The notes: generated by a model from the sequence alone, not told the origin. A DNA stretch of 64,000 bases from Paramecium octaurelia (GCA_905182995.1 CAJJDP010000021.1:314648-378647), one strand, 5' to 3'; positions 36,621 through 49,676 are shown, numbered from the stretch's first letter. Translations and numbers: made by a program.

Positions 36621-38580
36621 TCATTTTTTAGATTTGGATTTGCTCTTCTTCTCTTTAGATTTAGACTTAGATTTTGATTTGGGTTTCTTTGGCTTCTTTT
36701 CTTTAGTTTCTGCCCCGGAATCCTTAGTCTTATTAACAGAAGTATCAGCAGTACTAGATTTTTTGACTTTTTATAACTGAGCCAACTCTTCTTTGGTGAA
36801 TTACTTCTATCCATTGATCCAAATTCCTTTCTGCAATCTCTGATCAGGCCAAATCATCAAACCCTTACCATGCATAATTCCATTCTTCCATCCTCCTTTA
36901 TATGTTCTACCATCTGGCCAACTGTACTCTCCATACCCTTGCCTTACATTGTTGACATATTCTCCTTTATATGATTTTCCTTCCCCCCATATAAACTCTC
37001 CTTAACCATGCATTTTCCCGTCCTTCCATTCTCCTTCATATCTTCTTCCATCAGGCCAAGTTTAAGTTCCTTTTCCGCAAATCTGTCCTTCTTTGAACAT
37101 CCCTTCAAAAATACTGCCATCTACATACTCCAATCTACCCTTTCCATCCTTTTTACCAGCTTTGAATGCTCCTACATATACATTACCATCCCCTGTTTAT
37201 TCTCTCCCTTCACCGCTCTATTAATATTATAACTATATCTACCTTTTAATTCTTAAGCCATTTACCTTCATATGATGAACCATCTTAATACACCAAGACT
37301 CCAACTCCTTCTCTTTCTCCATGAACAAATTCCCCTGCATAGTAATCACCATTCTAAAATATGTATCTACCATATCCTTAGAGAAAATCATTAAGCCATT
37401 ATCCTTCATAAAAAGCCCCATTAGAAAATATTTATTTTCCAAATCCATGTCTTTTACCCATTTACCATGTACCTACATAAACATCTCCAGTATCAAGGAT
37501 AATATATGGTCCTAACATTTCACAATTATTCATATCAACATTGATGTTTATAGGCTCCAATTAAGCTGATAATGCAACTACATGCTCATTTTCAATCTTT
37601 AAGATATCAGTGTTTGATGGCACTGCCTTTTCTAAACTAGGCTTATGATTTAGAACTTCTACTTCATTCTCAGGTACATTTTGTTATTAAGACTTGATGA
37701 ATTATTATTATTAGTTGGGTGCAAAGGACATAATCATTTACTCTCCTCTTGAAGATTGAAGGATGATTTATCTTTCCTAAGGAGGGGGAGGTGCCTGTTA
37801 TGCTTCTTCAGGATTATCATCTTCCAAAGAGATTGTATCTTCTTGATGTTATTAGAAGAGTGGATTATCAAGCACTACCTGTGATTTTGGTTATTCTGTT
37901 TTAGGAGATTGTTATACTAAATTTGGGTCCTCCTATTATTCTGCTTGAACTATTTCTTATTCCAATTCTAATGGTTCTTCTTCTAATTCTTCACATTCTG
38001 ATTCTGCATCTTGTTTTGGAGTTGCTAATGGTGTAATTTCTGCACTATCAAATGCTTCATAAACCAATTCGACGTTTCCTTACAAATTCTATGGGGAAGG
38101 AAGAGGCTGCAATAGAACATCCTTTTCCCCTTTGGACAAGTAATCAACCAATTGCTTATTTGATTCCTATTATTTAGTTGGACTTTTGGTTTTTTCTTTT
38201 GAGGATTACCCTTGTGTAAAAGACCTTTCTTATTTTTTCTCAACTTCAAAAAGAGGAGGACTTGCTTGTTAGTTCTTATCTGATGGTTGAAAGTTAAGTG
38301 ATCTTAACTCTACATCAAGATGTAAGTTAGATGACTCATTTTAAGGATCATATAAGTTTAACTATGAATGATTATGTAATATTTGTACCATTTACTGATG
38401 TATTTTTTAGTTTTCTAAGACCTATTGCCTTTATTTTTCTTCAGCCTCTAATTATCTTTTTAGCATACTTTCCTGCATATTATATATATATACCTCTCCG
38501 TTGTTTTGTCTTTGCCATTCCAATTCTTGTTGGGGATCCATGTAGACATGTCTATTTTCATAAAGTCTAATTTAATCCAT
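36621..38580 (-). CDS. MORN-repeat protein with basic C-terminal tail
   Basis: A 644-aa protein. The N-terminal half is coiled-coil and acidic/Gln-rich (LKRQLEAEEKQRQQVLENQ, EEPLELEQEIVQAEQ), with Pro patches. From about residue 380 come nine to ten MORN repeats, for example YVGTWQMGKRHGFGKQ, YEGQWLNDFLQGYGRY, YAGEFVHGEREGVGV, YEGEWKDGKMHGQGEF and YKGGWKNGIMHGKG. A Lys/Ser tail ends the protein (SKSKSKSKEKKSKSK). MORN repeats bind membranes or axonemal partners. A 25-nt intron at 37218-37242 contains an in-frame TGA and must be removed. Confidence 0.95.
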
Positions 38581-38671
38581 GGTGTTGAATTCCAATTAAT
38601 GCTATTGTCCATGTTAAACACAAGTTCCCATAATTATATAAATATTTTATAAACAGATATAGTATAAAAAT

Positions 38672-39625
38672 TCAGTCATCCGAACTTTAATATTCTAATT
38701 TTCTCATGCTCTTATCAATAAATTGGTAAGCAATTCTATTACTTATGTTTGCTTTGTTTGTATCTTCTGTATTTAACAGTTAATGCTTTGAAGCTAATTT
38801 TTTTAATAATTAATTCTTTTGTTCTTCTTATTTATTTTTTTCTTTTTCCTCGAGACATTCAAACTTATTCAACTAGTCAATCATCTCTTACTTCATTTAT
38901 TTAATGTCTGAATATTTAGCAGTTCGATGAATTAGTTCTAAGACTTCTTATTCATATCTTATAAACTATAATAAATCTCTACTCTAAAAGTTTATATTTA
39001 ATTCTCCATTATCATAAAATTCATCTATATCCTTATTGTCTTAATTCTATTCCAAAGACTTCAAGAATTACAGGTTGATTTTATCATCTTCATTATCAGT
39101 AGCACTTTGTTTTCTCGGATGAGTTATCAATGGCAAACTAAGCCTGTTATTTAAGGGCGATTAAGTGCGTTTGAATGGAGATGCTTAATTTATATTCATA
39201 TTTGTGAGTTTTGCAAGGGTTTCTTTCGCTTGTTGGAATTATTGATTAATTTCTTCGTCAAAAGAAGACTCTATTGAACTGTCATTTGAAAATGAGACTT
39301 CTAATTTGAAAGGAGATTCTTTTCTCTATTTTTTCAACTCAGATATTCTTATTTCCTTAGTTGACTAGGCTTAGTTGCTCCTAATTGAGGGTTATGGAGA
39401 GGTTGTTCTCGATAGAGCATCATTTAACTTTACTTTCAATTGATTAAATTGGTATTAGATTCTATCTTTCGGACTCTAATCCTATCTAATTCTTAATTCT
39501 GATCCTTTTCTTTGGCTATCTCTAAGAGGAATAGATAGACTTCCATAGTTTTTTTATTATTGATGTATGATTAAAGATCGAGAGATAGAAGGACGAGTAT
39601 ATTCAGAAGGTTTAATTTAAATCAT
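38672..39625 (-). CDS. Ser/Gln-rich protein with C-terminal coiled coil
   Basis: 317 aa without intron. The N-terminal half is Arg/Ser-rich and disordered (SEYTRPSISRSLI, PLRDSQRKGSELR). The C-terminal third is an acidic/basic coiled coil (YEQEVLELIHRTAKYSDIKQ, NKFECLEEKEKNKQEEQKNQ), ending KLEYQSSDD. No family recognised. It follows the next upstream minus-strand gene by 47 nt. Confidence 0.85.
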
Positions 39626-39672
39626 TTTAATTATAAAAATGAAAGTCTAAATACAGATTAATATACATGATA

Positions 39673-40260
39673 TCAAACTTAAGTACTTAGAAAAGTTTAA
39701 AATTTTGGGTTTGAGAGTCTACGAGCACCAATTTCCCAACATGATTTCTTTTATTATTACACTTGTTCTTCCATTTTTTTCATTTGCATCTAAAGCTATA
39801 ATAATTATGGATTGAGTTCTTGAGAATGAACAGTTTTTTTTCTGCCCTGGGACTTCTTTAGTCTTTAGAATGATAAGAAATTCCGAGGCAAAGTTTATTT
39901 AGGAAAATCAGCAGTATTCCTATTCATCAACAACTCCTTTGACAGTTTAAAATCACAATATTATTTTACAGGAGTTGCTATTAAAAACTATTTCTGTGTT
40001 TAATTTATGCTCCTAACTCTGTTTCTTAAACATCTTATAGGAAAATCTGTTATAGTTGCTGCTGCTGTCTGTTTTGTTTAATTAGAATAACTGGTTTTTG
40101 TATTTGTTACTTTCTACTTTTCATCCTTGCCAGAATAAATTGTTGAACTTCGATACTATTGATTTGATTTAAAAAGTGTTTACTGTGGAGACAAATTAAT
40201 TTCCTGCCAAGGACTTACATCTTCGACATCGAATTCATCTTCGATATAACATTATTACAT
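39673..40260 (-). CDS. Basic Gln/Ser-rich protein with EDVSPW N-terminus
   Basis: A 195-aa single-exon product starting MQQCYIEDEFDVEDVSPWQE. The middle is Thr/Gln/Ala-rich; the end has a Gln/Met helix (LLQLQMQMKKMEEQVQQQKK) and RRLSNPKF. The acidic N-terminus closing with SPW resembles that of the protein at 15200-15619, which may point to a small family. Function unknown. Confidence 0.8.
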
Positions 40261-40744
40261 GTAATTATAAATATTAAAAAATCAAGTTTGAATATCAACT
40301 GTTGATAGATAAACACTTCATTTGTTGTTACTCTCTTTCATAACTATCAAGTTTAATGAATAAAATATATATTATAAAAGCACTCATTTATTGATTAGTT
40401 TTTTATTAACTAGGCATCTAAGAGCATTTTATAAACCCATTTTATGGCCATGATCCAATTATTGTATATCATCTAAAAAGTGTAATTGTATCTTCATCCT
40501 ATGAATTTCAAGATCTAGCACAATATATTTTAATTATTCTTATTGTAAAATAAATTTATTAAGGGTTTTATTATATATCGTTATTTCTTGATTGAGATGT
40601 AAATCGTTTAATATATATATATTATTTATTCAAATATTTCAAAATATCTTGCATCCTGCATTAAATTCGTGTTCATTAGCTTCATTTTCTATAATTACAA
40701 TCTCCTCAATGAATTTCTTAGGTAATTCAACTAACTTAAAACCA
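40261..40744. other. Spacer between two minus-strand genes
   Basis: About 480 AT-rich bases. An open minus-strand stretch at 40620-40744 follows the stop of the upstream gene but has no start of its own and no recognisable content. Nothing else is seen. Confidence 0.5.
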
Positions 40745-41882
40745 TCACATTTTACATCTATAACTTGGTTTATTAAACATGTCTAATGGTTCCTACTTGT
40801 ATTGTGATTCAGGTAATTTTTAACCTGATAATTGATATTGTTATTATTAAGTATATACTGGAGTTGTTGGTCTATATACTTATTCATTTTTTATTGATTC
40901 GGCATGGATTGAAGGAGGATTTTTAGCTTTAATAGGCTCTACAGGTTTTTGGGTTTTGATTTGATGATCCGAAGGCATGATTGGCTCTTCAGTCTTTCTA
41001 GGTCCTACGCTTAAGGATTCATTTGGAAGAGGATAGTTTAAAGTAGTTCTATTCAGTTGTGTATCCAAAGTAATTCTATCAGGATTGTAAGGAGTATATT
41101 GAGTTTGACTAAGTTAAAAAAATGAATTACACAACTGATTAATTGGGTTATACTTATGGAATTGATCTATACGATGGTTGATTATCCTTTGGTTATTCGG
41201 GGATATTAAAATCATACTTCATTGGTTCAAATTTGTATTATTCAAACTTATCATAAGTTTTAGGTTATTCAAAAGTAGTTTTATATTTATCGAATGAATT
41301 CAGTTCATATTTTGTAAATGTGTTGTCTTATTTTGGTGGTTCGTACACAGATTTATTCTGATAGTTAAGTGAACTGCCTATAGGTTCTTGAACTTGAGTG
41401 ATAAATATATTAAATACATGTTGTATTGTACGCTATGATAAATAGTTCAAGTACCTGACTAAATGTAAGATCCTGTACGACCAGCGTCTGGTTTTTTGTA
41501 TTCAAAACTTTAGTAATTGAATTAAGTAATTGGCTATGTACTTACTTCTTAAGGTTTATAAGTTTGAACTGTTCTAAAATTGAGAGTGTCCGTTTCTGGT
41601 TTCCGATAATCAAAATTCTCTTAAGTAAATTAACGTGAATTTTAAGCTTTCCAAATTAACTAATAACATACAATTCAATTCATAGGAACCTTAAACCCCC
41701 AAAGTAAGCTAATTTTGGTATTATTATTTTTAATCTGTTTATTGTGGATCTGTGCTAGTATTTCTAATTGATCTTGTTAATCGCTTAGTCGGTTCTTGTT
41801 CTGTGCCTGTGTCAAAAATGGCTCTAGCTGTTCCCATCTTTTGGCTTGTAGCCATGGGACTTTGACTCCTACGATCTATCAT
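40745..41882 (-). CDS. Disordered Tyr/Pro/Gln-rich protein
   Basis: About 343 aa: MIDRRSQSPMATSQKMGTAR..., then a tract of repeated short aromatic phrases (FDYRKPETDT, FEYKKPDAG, YELNSFDKYKTTFEQP, YDKFEQYKFEPMKYDF), ending SGQKLPESQYKQEPLDMF + NKPSYRCKM. The regular Y/F-x-x-(F/Y)-K-x-P rhythm suggests a repetitive binding scaffold. Four introns keep the frame: 41660-41696 (37 nt), 41433-41454 (22 nt), 41393-41417 (25 nt, ending AAG) and 41109-41130 (22 nt). No family recognised. Confidence 0.75.
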
Positions 41883-41906
41883 ATTGTTAATAATTAAAAT
41901 ATAATA

Positions 41907-42697
41907 ATGATGCTAAGATTCATGACTTTCTATAGGTTTTCGAATGTTTCAACAGCAAGAGGGGCTCTCTTAAAAACAGTGTCCAAAGAGTATAAATACG
42001 AATTCCATCAATACGAATAAGAACCTACATTGATGAAACAGATCAAACATCTAGGATTTCAATTGATAGATGATCCTAAAACTAATAAAGTTATTCTAAA
42101 GAAAGAATTTCCAGCTGCAAAGATATCTATTGAATTCAGAGGTACACCTCCTCCTCTGGAAGGCAAAATGTAATAATTTTTAAAAACACTTTGTCATTAG
42201 AAAAATACCAAAGGAAGATTAATCCCTCTCTTAGCATCCCAAATACCAAGACTAAATCTAAGCTAAAACTTAAGAGAAGAAGGAAATCTATGATTTAGGA
42301 ACTCTCTCTGTGGATTATACGGTCCTAATAGAATCTGAAAAAGGAGAAGCTGTAGCTTTTGAATGCAATACAAGTATAACTTGAAAGGAATGAACTACAG
42401 GTAACCAGACTACTTTCATAAATTACGTACAACCAGTCTATGATATCCAAGAGTACAGAACACAATCTAAATATCGTAAATTCATAACCGACTATTCAGG
42501 ACCAGAAATTAATAAATTAGATGAAGTTAAAATAATCATAAATTTTATAGCAATTAAAGCAATCTTTCTATACTTACCTAGAAAGCTTTGGTATTAATTA
42601 ATCATTTAATGCATTAATTGAGGCTTACTCCTTAGACAAAGAGTAAAGATCATACATGTAATTCTTGAAATCCATGGAAAAATTTTTAGCAATTTGA
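41907..42697 (+). CDS. Mitochondrial matrix protein MAM33/p32 (C1QBP family)
   Basis: A 235-aa p32-family protein, an acidic trimeric ring of the mitochondrial matrix linked to ribosome and oxidative functions. The N-terminus (MMLRFMTFYRFSNVSTARG) suits a mitochondrial targeting peptide. Family hallmarks: KVILKKEF with KISIEFR, ESEKGEAVAFEC, YVQPVYDIQEYR and the C-terminal helix pair FYTYLESFGINQSFNALIEA...KEQRSYMQFLKSMEKFL. Introns: 42170-42200 (31 nt), 42374-42400 (27 nt, CAG end), 42526-42550 (25 nt). The length matches the family. Confidence 0.92.
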
Positions 42698-42773
42698 TAA
42701 ATTTTATGATTATTAATTATTCTTAATAATTGTTCCTAATATAATATTAATTAATATTAATAATATAATACGC

Positions 42774-43612
42774 ATGTTGTTACCTTATGAGCACACAGGA
42801 AATAAAAAATCAAACATTCTACTGATTTTCTTACATGGATTTCCAGATTCAATGAGATTATGGGATTGTATCTATTTATTGCTAATTTAGAAACAATAAC
42901 AGGAATTCAGAAATAGGATGTTCAAATACTTAACATATCTTATCCAAATTATCATCAATCCTAAAATTTAAAATTTGGATTAGACTTCCCAGAAGTAGTT
43001 AAGAGAATTAGATCCACTATAGAACATGTGGATAATGGATAGAATCTGAAAAAATTGTTGATCACTCATGATTGGGGAGCTTTCTATGGTTATCTTTATG
43101 ACTAGAAATATCCACAAACAGTAGATGATATTATTGCTCTAGATGTAGGGGCATAAGTTGATCTGTCACTCAAACCAGGATTACTTATTGAATCCTACTA
43201 AATAACATTTGCCATGGCATTCTTATTAACACTGATACCTATCGTAGGAGAATTCTTTGGAACTCTTTTAGCTAAATTATATATGAAATTTATTCTAAGA
43301 ATCCCAATTCCACAAAATTATACTGCCAGAATCAATTATCAATATTTCTATTTCTAAAAGAATTTGCTATTTAATTCCATTTTCAACAAGTCGAAGAAGT
43401 TCTTATATAGATATAAGCCTTCAGTCCCAGTTGTATTTATATATGGAGAGAAAAAACCTTTTCATTTTCATAGTGCTAGATGGCAATTGACTCTATCATA
43501 AAATGCAGATTCAGAATTTATTGGAGCCAAAACAGGACATTGGATCTAAGTCGAATAGGCTGATCTTGTTATCAATAAAATAATTGATAGAATAGCAAGA
43601 TTAAAGAAATGA
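42774..43612 (+). CDS. Alpha/beta hydrolase (epoxide-hydrolase-like)
   Basis: About 279 aa. The oxyanion-loop motif HGFPDSMRLW follows the first strand (ILLIFL), the nucleophile elbow reads THDWGAF (Asp in place of Ser, as in epoxide hydrolases and dehalogenases), and the C-terminal His appears in KTGHWIQVEQADLV. The acid member probably lies near VVFIYGEKKP. A cap region with hydrophobic helices (ITFAMAFLLTLIPIVGEFFG) may contact membranes. One missing base in the GG near 42918 splits the frame between FRNR and DVQILN. No intron. Confidence 0.9.
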
Positions 43613-43700
43613 GTTTAACAATATTAAAAACAACAAATAATTTATCATATTATTATTAAAATTTAATATTTAATAGATTATAAATAAGATGATTGATTTA

Positions 43701-44675
43701 TCAACAATTAACAATTCTTAATCCCATAATTTGTGGTTCAGGTTTAGGATCATAAAATTCAGAACCAAGCTTTGCTAATTCTTGAATATCTTTTTTAAAA
43801 TCTCTCTTCTATTCCATCATATCAGCTTCTTCTACACAGATGTCAGTTATAATATTTTTAATTACCGGAGCAAGATAAGGTAATACTACTTTTTTAGTGA
43901 CTGCTGGTCTTCTGATTTACTTAGCTTTTTCTAAGAATCCTCTTTTATCTTGGGCTTCTTTCATTTTCATTTTGACAACAGAATTCCCCCATTTTTAATT
44001 AAAGAAATTCATTTGTTATTATCGAAGACGATTTCTTAATTATTCAGCTTAATTATGGTAGTTCTTATAGTAAGTTTCATATGAGACCGTTGGTTTTTAT
44101 TCAAATTATTCTAATTTTAAAGAAAGCCTGTCTTTGCGATAACTATCTCTCAGACTTTCATTGAATTCTGTTCTTACTCTTAAATCTTCATATTGGCTGA
44201 TTTCCTAAAATAATTAAAGTTATGGATATTCCTTCATGTCAACATTTTTAAATTTATCTTTTAATATGGATGACAAATTGTCAACCTCTCTGCAAAGTTT
44301 GGGTTCGTATTTTTCGAGATTCAGATGAGTTTGAGCCTTTTATAATAGAGCTACCTTATTTCGATATTAAGTCTAAGGAGGTTTCTCTTCAAACTTGAAG
44401 TAAGCAGGGTATTCAGATTTCCATTTTTTGAGTTTTAGTTTAGTTTTAATGAGAGTTTATTAGCTTTCAAATAATGCTTATCTCTCTGGAGTTGGTTGTT
44501 CCTTGTTCATGTCTTTCAGTAAATCGGTGACTGTGAAAAATGTATCTAAGTTTTGAAAGTCTTTCATCCCTTCATCAAATCGTTCTTCTTTGTTTAATGA
44601 TTAGATTCCAAGTTTTTAAGTTATCTTTTTAAACCTTTTGGATGTAGCTTTAGGCTGTTCTTTCTTAAATTCCAT
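43701..44675 (-). CDS. Coiled-coil hypothetical protein
   Basis: 324 aa in one exon: MEFKKEQPKATSKRFKKITQ..., mainly long helices (LFESQQTLIKTKLKLKKWKS, QAEQLRNRLRQQQMNFFN), a VTKKVVLPYLAPVIKNII strand-helix segment and the end DPKPEPQIMGLRIVNC. No signal peptide or membrane span. It ends 88 nt from the convergent hydrolase. A ciliary or basal-body protein is plausible from composition only. Confidence 0.85.
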
Positions 44676-44725
44676 GTTAAAAATTGTAATAAAATTATGA
44701 TAATAAAATTTAATATTCAATTGTT

Positions 44726-46483
44726 TCACTCAACATTTCTATGTTCATTGGATGTTTAAATATTTTCATATGATTGAATGATTTATTAAATTTTCTGTTT
44801 GTTGGCACTGATGTTTTATTTCCGTTATGTTTTTTATTACTACGAAGAATCTTTCATTCCAGGAAGAAAGTCCAAATAAGGAGATTAAAATCTAGCACTA
44901 TCAAAATTTAACGTTGGTATATCTTCTTTTCTATTTCCTCTAACCTTCATGGACTCTCCTCTAAGCTTTCCATTTTTCCTATTTTTTCTATCCGGAGACT
45001 GTTTACCACTTCTGGTATTTACTTTGATTCTTTTAGATTCCTTGTATGATTTTTCCTCCTCCTCTTTGGATGTCTTCTGACTATTGTTCCTTCTAGCCAC
45101 TGTTCCAACTTTGCTTCCTGTCCCAAATTTACTTCCTAGACCACTCCCTAATGATTAGTTCACAGGAGATCTATTATTAATATTGCTAAGAGGTTGTAAA
45201 GGTAAAATTTTAGGAGTTATTCCTCGATCAAATTCTGCTTCTTATAATTCTTGATTGAATGAAGATTTAAAGTTGCAGGCCTCCTCTTCGTCAGGTTCTT
45301 CCCATTAATGAGGAATTTCATTTCTTTAGGATAATTCTGACCCTATTGGACTAATGTTTTTTAAGAAATCAATTGGATTGAATTGAGGAGGTGGACTATT
45401 AGCATCCTCCTTAAATTAAATCAAATCACAATTAATATTTTCTTTTTGATTTTCATCAAAGTCTTGATTCTACATAAAGATCTCCTGTTCCTATAATTTA
45501 TTGTTCTCTTCCTGATTTTACTTATTTTTCTAACTTGAATAGAATTGAGGTCTAGGCAAATTGGGTTTAGGAGATCTGTTGGTAACTTTAGAATGATACA
45601 ATGCTTCTAATTTTACTCTCTAAACCTTTTTCTTCTTAAATTGATTGTCTTCGGGTTAAGTATCCATTTCAGTCTATTAATTTAAATTTTGCTTATTGTT
45701 ATTCTACTCAGTATCTAGTGCCTAGTCAGAATCTAAAATTGGCAGTTCCTTTACATTTTCTATTATATCTAATTTGGTATCTTCAATTGTTCCAAGATTG
45801 GCCGATGTAATTCTGAGGATTTAGTGTTTGTTTTGTATCAAGTCATGAGTAGAATTATGGTTAAGAATGTTTAAATTGGATTGATCCTTACTCATTCCAC
45901 TAATATTGACATGAGTATCATTCATTATATATTTCTATGGACTCTTGGAAATCAACATCAAAGGTTTATAAAATTCTGCCAAAATTTGCATTTCTGTATA
46001 GACTTAATCAGGTCCTTACAAGATCCATTTCTAGGTTAATCTCTTAGAATAGATAAAGCAGAATGAAACTCTTATAAGTTATTCAAAGAGTAATCCATAG
46101 AGCCAACTGAATGTAAATTCCCAATAAATGTCATTGATCTAAAATGACAATAAAAAGCTTAGACCAAAAAATGTTAAGCACCATTTTGGTTGAATGTTAT
46201 GTTGCAACAAATTATTATAGGATATGAGATTAGGATAATAATTTTAAGTAGTTTTAATTATGTTCCCAATAAATTCTGATTATTACTCATCTCTTTATTT
46301 ATCTATTTCTTCATTTACTTCCTGATTGGCAGCCCTATTTATTTTAAATAATTCCCTTAGTTTTTCAAGTTTTAAACAGGTTTCATGCATATGCTAATCA
46401 AGATTTTATTTTGGTTTATAAAATATACTAATCATCAAATTTAAACCGCTAAATATCACTAAACCTGCTATAAATACTCCCAT
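44726..46483 (-). CDS. Membrane protein with long disordered cytosolic tail
   Basis: 585 aa, single exon. An N-terminal span (GVFIAGLVIFSGLNLMISIF), a helical loop, and two more hydrophobic segments (WCLTFFGLSFLLSF; WEFTFSWLYGLLFEQLIRVS) occupy the first 190 residues. The remaining 400 residues are Asn/Gln/Glu-rich, then Lys/Arg/Ser-rich (KTSKEEEEKSYKESKRIKVN, GKQSPDRKNRKNGKLRGES). The basic tail could bind nucleic acid or phospholipid. No family recognised. Confidence 0.85.
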
Positions 46484-47009
46484 ATTTTATATTTTAAATG
46501 AAATGTAGGCTGATAATTAATAAAATATAAGTGGTAACAATAATAAATTCCAATGAAATTATTAGTTTCTACATGTAAATAATTGCCATTCTTTCTTGAA
46601 AAATGTCACAAAATGAAATAAATGAGTATAATTTAAAAGAGTATACTAAAGAAAGAACTTTTAAAGAAACCAAAATTATTAAATGATGTGTTCATTCCTT
46701 GGTGTGGAAATCGATTATTATTCATTATCCTATTCATTAAACTATGGCAAATCAGTGATCTGTTGATCTTTTAACACTTTTTCCCAAAATTGTTTTTTGT
46801 CTAATCAATCACAACATATTGTACTTTAACTATAATTGATTGGTGTTTGTTTTATAGGCATTTTTTTCTTAATCATCATATAACATATGAATATTAGGAT
46901 ATTCTCTACCATCATAAAAATAGCTGAATTCGAATACATTTCTCTTTTTTATTCAAATTTAAATTGCTTAATGAAATAAATATATATATCACATATTAAC
47001 GATAATAAA
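46484..47009 (-). other. Spacer with a weak minus-strand coding-like segment
   Basis: About 520 bases. On the minus strand, 46760-46950 reads FEFSYFYDGREYPNIHMLYD and, in another phase, FWEKVLKDQQITDLPQFNEQ, which look protein-like. They lack a start codon and a consistent frame, so no gene is called. This may be an exon remnant. Confidence 0.35.
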
Positions 47010-47322
47010 TCAAGAAATTAGAAAATAATAATTTATATACAATTTCAAATCATGAAACCCTAAAGTATTTCTATTGTGATATATCGAATTCAATAATGGA
47101 TTAATTAGTGCTGCTAGATTTATAGAATGGGGTTAGGCGAGTTTTTTAAATTTGTCTTCTTATTCTTCTGTAATTAAAGATTTACAAGGTAAACTTAAAA
47201 TATCTGTATGGGATTGAAGTATTGATTTATATACATAAATATAAGAAGACGATGAAGGAGGAGTATTAAATTTATCTTAAGTTCTCTATTTAAGAATAAA
47301 AACGACAATAATCAACAATCAT
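47010..47322 (-). CDS. Possible small protein overlapping the channel stop
   Basis: A 93-aa reading frame whose ATG overlaps the channel stop as ATGA. It starts MIVDYCRFYSQIENLRQIQY, and after a 31-nt GTA...CAG gap continues ILSLPCKSLITEEQEDKFKK and LAQPHSINLAALINPLLNS. The second exon has coding character; the first is weaker. The gene could instead be a fragment. Confidence 0.4.
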
Positions 47323-49676
47323 TAGTTCTTTCTTAAAGATTTGCTAAATACATTTTCTATTATTTCATCATCATCTAAATATTCCCTAATTTTAATGGCC
47401 ATCACTTTCACATAATAATTAAAAGTGTATTTTTATAACTTCAATAACTTTCGAATATATTTTGGTTTTTGATTTAATTCCTTTACCACCTATTTAAAAT
47501 TGTTATGCTTCATATATATTTCATATTCTTAAATTGAATCTATATCTAAATAATGAAATTGTAGTTAATCAATGAAGCTATCTAACATTTTCCATTAGAT
47601 TATTCTTTTGGATTCATTGATATTCTTTGGTGGGCTATTATGATTAGAAATAGTTAATTAATTTTAATTCACTTTTACATTGTATTTGTCCTTAGAAGTT
47701 TAAATAACAGACTGTCTGCAAAACCCAAAATGATTTTAATTAATTGATAATCTTGAAGTTCTGGTCATCATCTATGGGTTTTTTGGTACCAAATTTATGT
47801 TTTTCATGCTTTATTGATTTTCATTAATAGGATATAGTTATTCTTCATTGAGTGAATTAGTCTATATTTCACTTTATAGATTATCCTCTATCTAATCTAT
47901 TCCATTGATTTCTTAATATTCCTTAATGTTATCAAAGGTTTCTTTTTGCAATACCAATGAATTCTTCTTTTTTAAAATTCCTCTTTTGAATGGCTACCTC
48001 TCTTAATATTAGGGATACAGTTCTTCCTTCTTTAACCTAGATTCCATATCTGGTTGATATGATAACATGGGGCATAGGTAAAATATGTGAGATATCTTTT
48101 TACAAAACTTACAACAGATCATAAGATCACTGTAATCATTGTATAACAAGATTTTATCTTTGATTTAGTGAAATTTTTCCTAATCTTTTTTAACATCCTG
48201 TAGTATCTTAAGAAAAGTCTCCCTCTTAATTTTAGCAATTATTGAGAAACCATTACTTATGGCAGACACTTTAGGATTGAAACCAGTAAAAAATTAAAAC
48301 TCACCAAACACTTCTCCTTGTTTCAACTACTAAATATTCTATTGGCTTTACTCTTCCATAATATTTACAGAACCTTGATAAACATAATATCTGATGTAAA
48401 ATAAATATGAATATTTACATTTCAATATTTTGATTGGTATCTTAATGATAAATGTATTCTCCAGGTGTGTAACTAGCTAATTCAATTTTATCAATCAATT
48501 CTGATTTGGTCCATTTGGTGAATTAGTCAAAGACTTTAATCTTCTACAAAATTCTGTTGTTAATATTCTGAGAGATTTCTTATTCAATTCCTTTTGGTAA
48601 TTACTTCAATATTTAGATGGCATCTTTTTGAATTTCATTATACTCATTCTCAATCTGATATTTTAAATAATTCCTAACTTTATCCTAAATGTGATTGGAT
48701 ATATCATTCTTCTTCATGTACTAATTGAGAATGATGGCTCTCTTTCTAATGATATTTCAATAGCATACTTATAATTGACTTTCTTATCATTAATATTTTT
48801 GAGTATGATTCCAATCGAATTCATAGAATATGCAAAAACACAACTTGATAAAAACATAGCAATATCACAAAAAATCATTTCTGTCTAATTTTTTGGAGTG
48901 ATATCACCATATCCAACAGTTACCATGGTCATAGTTGCCCAGTAGAATGAAGTACTATATTTAATCCAGATATCCTGATTTGATAATTCATAATATGTTA
49001 TCCAGGATCCGTTTTCTTCTTAAAGCAAACCGCAATATAACCAACAACATGCGATAAAATGAGCAAAATAGTATATTGAAATAATTAAAGTGATGAGATC
49101 CAATAGATCGCTAGGAATAGAGAGTTAATATAATGTATCAATTAAATTATCGTATTATTATAATATCCTTCCAATAATGACTGCCAACAATATGAGCAAC
49201 AGGATGGCTCCATTATTTTGTAAAAAGTTCTTGTTGAATGATATGTAAACACATATTATGATTTCTAGTGAATATAGAAATGATGATTGTTTAACAAAAT
49301 TTTAAAATATAATTGATCGATCTTCTATAATCAGACCTTGTATTATGATTGCTCTATTGAGTGAGAATATGAGTTCGATTACAAGAAAGGCGATTATAAA
49401 TAGAATAATATGAGCTTGATTATCATCTACATTAGTAAATACAGCCATAATGGAAATTATCCATAAAGCCATTAATTGAACAATGATGCTCATCATGTCA
49501 AAGATTTATGAAATTGGACTTGAGGGTGAAATAAGAGGGATTTATTTACTTTGATGGTTTCTTTCTATAAAATTGAAAAACGATTATACTTTTTGAGTCG
49601 TTCTAAACAACAGTGTTTGTATACTTTTCTTGCTTTTAAAACTGCTCCTATTATTTCTTAGGAAGTATATAAGCAT
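47319..49676 (-). CDS. Cyclic-nucleotide-binding-domain K+ channel (CNG/EAG type)
   Basis: A 768-aa six-span channel. The pre-S1 stretch IPLISPSSPISQIFDMM is typical of the family. S1-S3 follow (IIVQLMALWIISIMAVF, HIILFIIAFLVIELIFSLN, SLEIIICVYISF). S4 (LLLILLAVIIGRILQQY) carries few charges, so voltage sensing may be weak. The pore reads TSFYWATMTMVTVGYGDITP, with the K+-selective GYGD. S6 leads to a C-linker and a cyclic-nucleotide-binding domain (SYTPGEYIYHQ, VYQGSVNIME, LKQGEVFGEF). Introns 48746-48768 (23 nt) and 48391-48418 (28 nt, CAG end). Paramecium uses such channels in swimming behaviour; ligand not deducible. Confidence 0.94.

Noticed and set aside
38473-38493. 21-nt GTA...CAG segment in the MORN gene as an intron
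   Set aside because: It is frame-neutral and contains no stop, so nothing requires splicing; left as coding.
38484-38493. TA-dinucleotide runs (also near 2790, 30586, 33425, 46982) as structured repeats
   Set aside because: Short AT microsatellite runs expected at this base composition; no period beyond 2 and no link to a feature.
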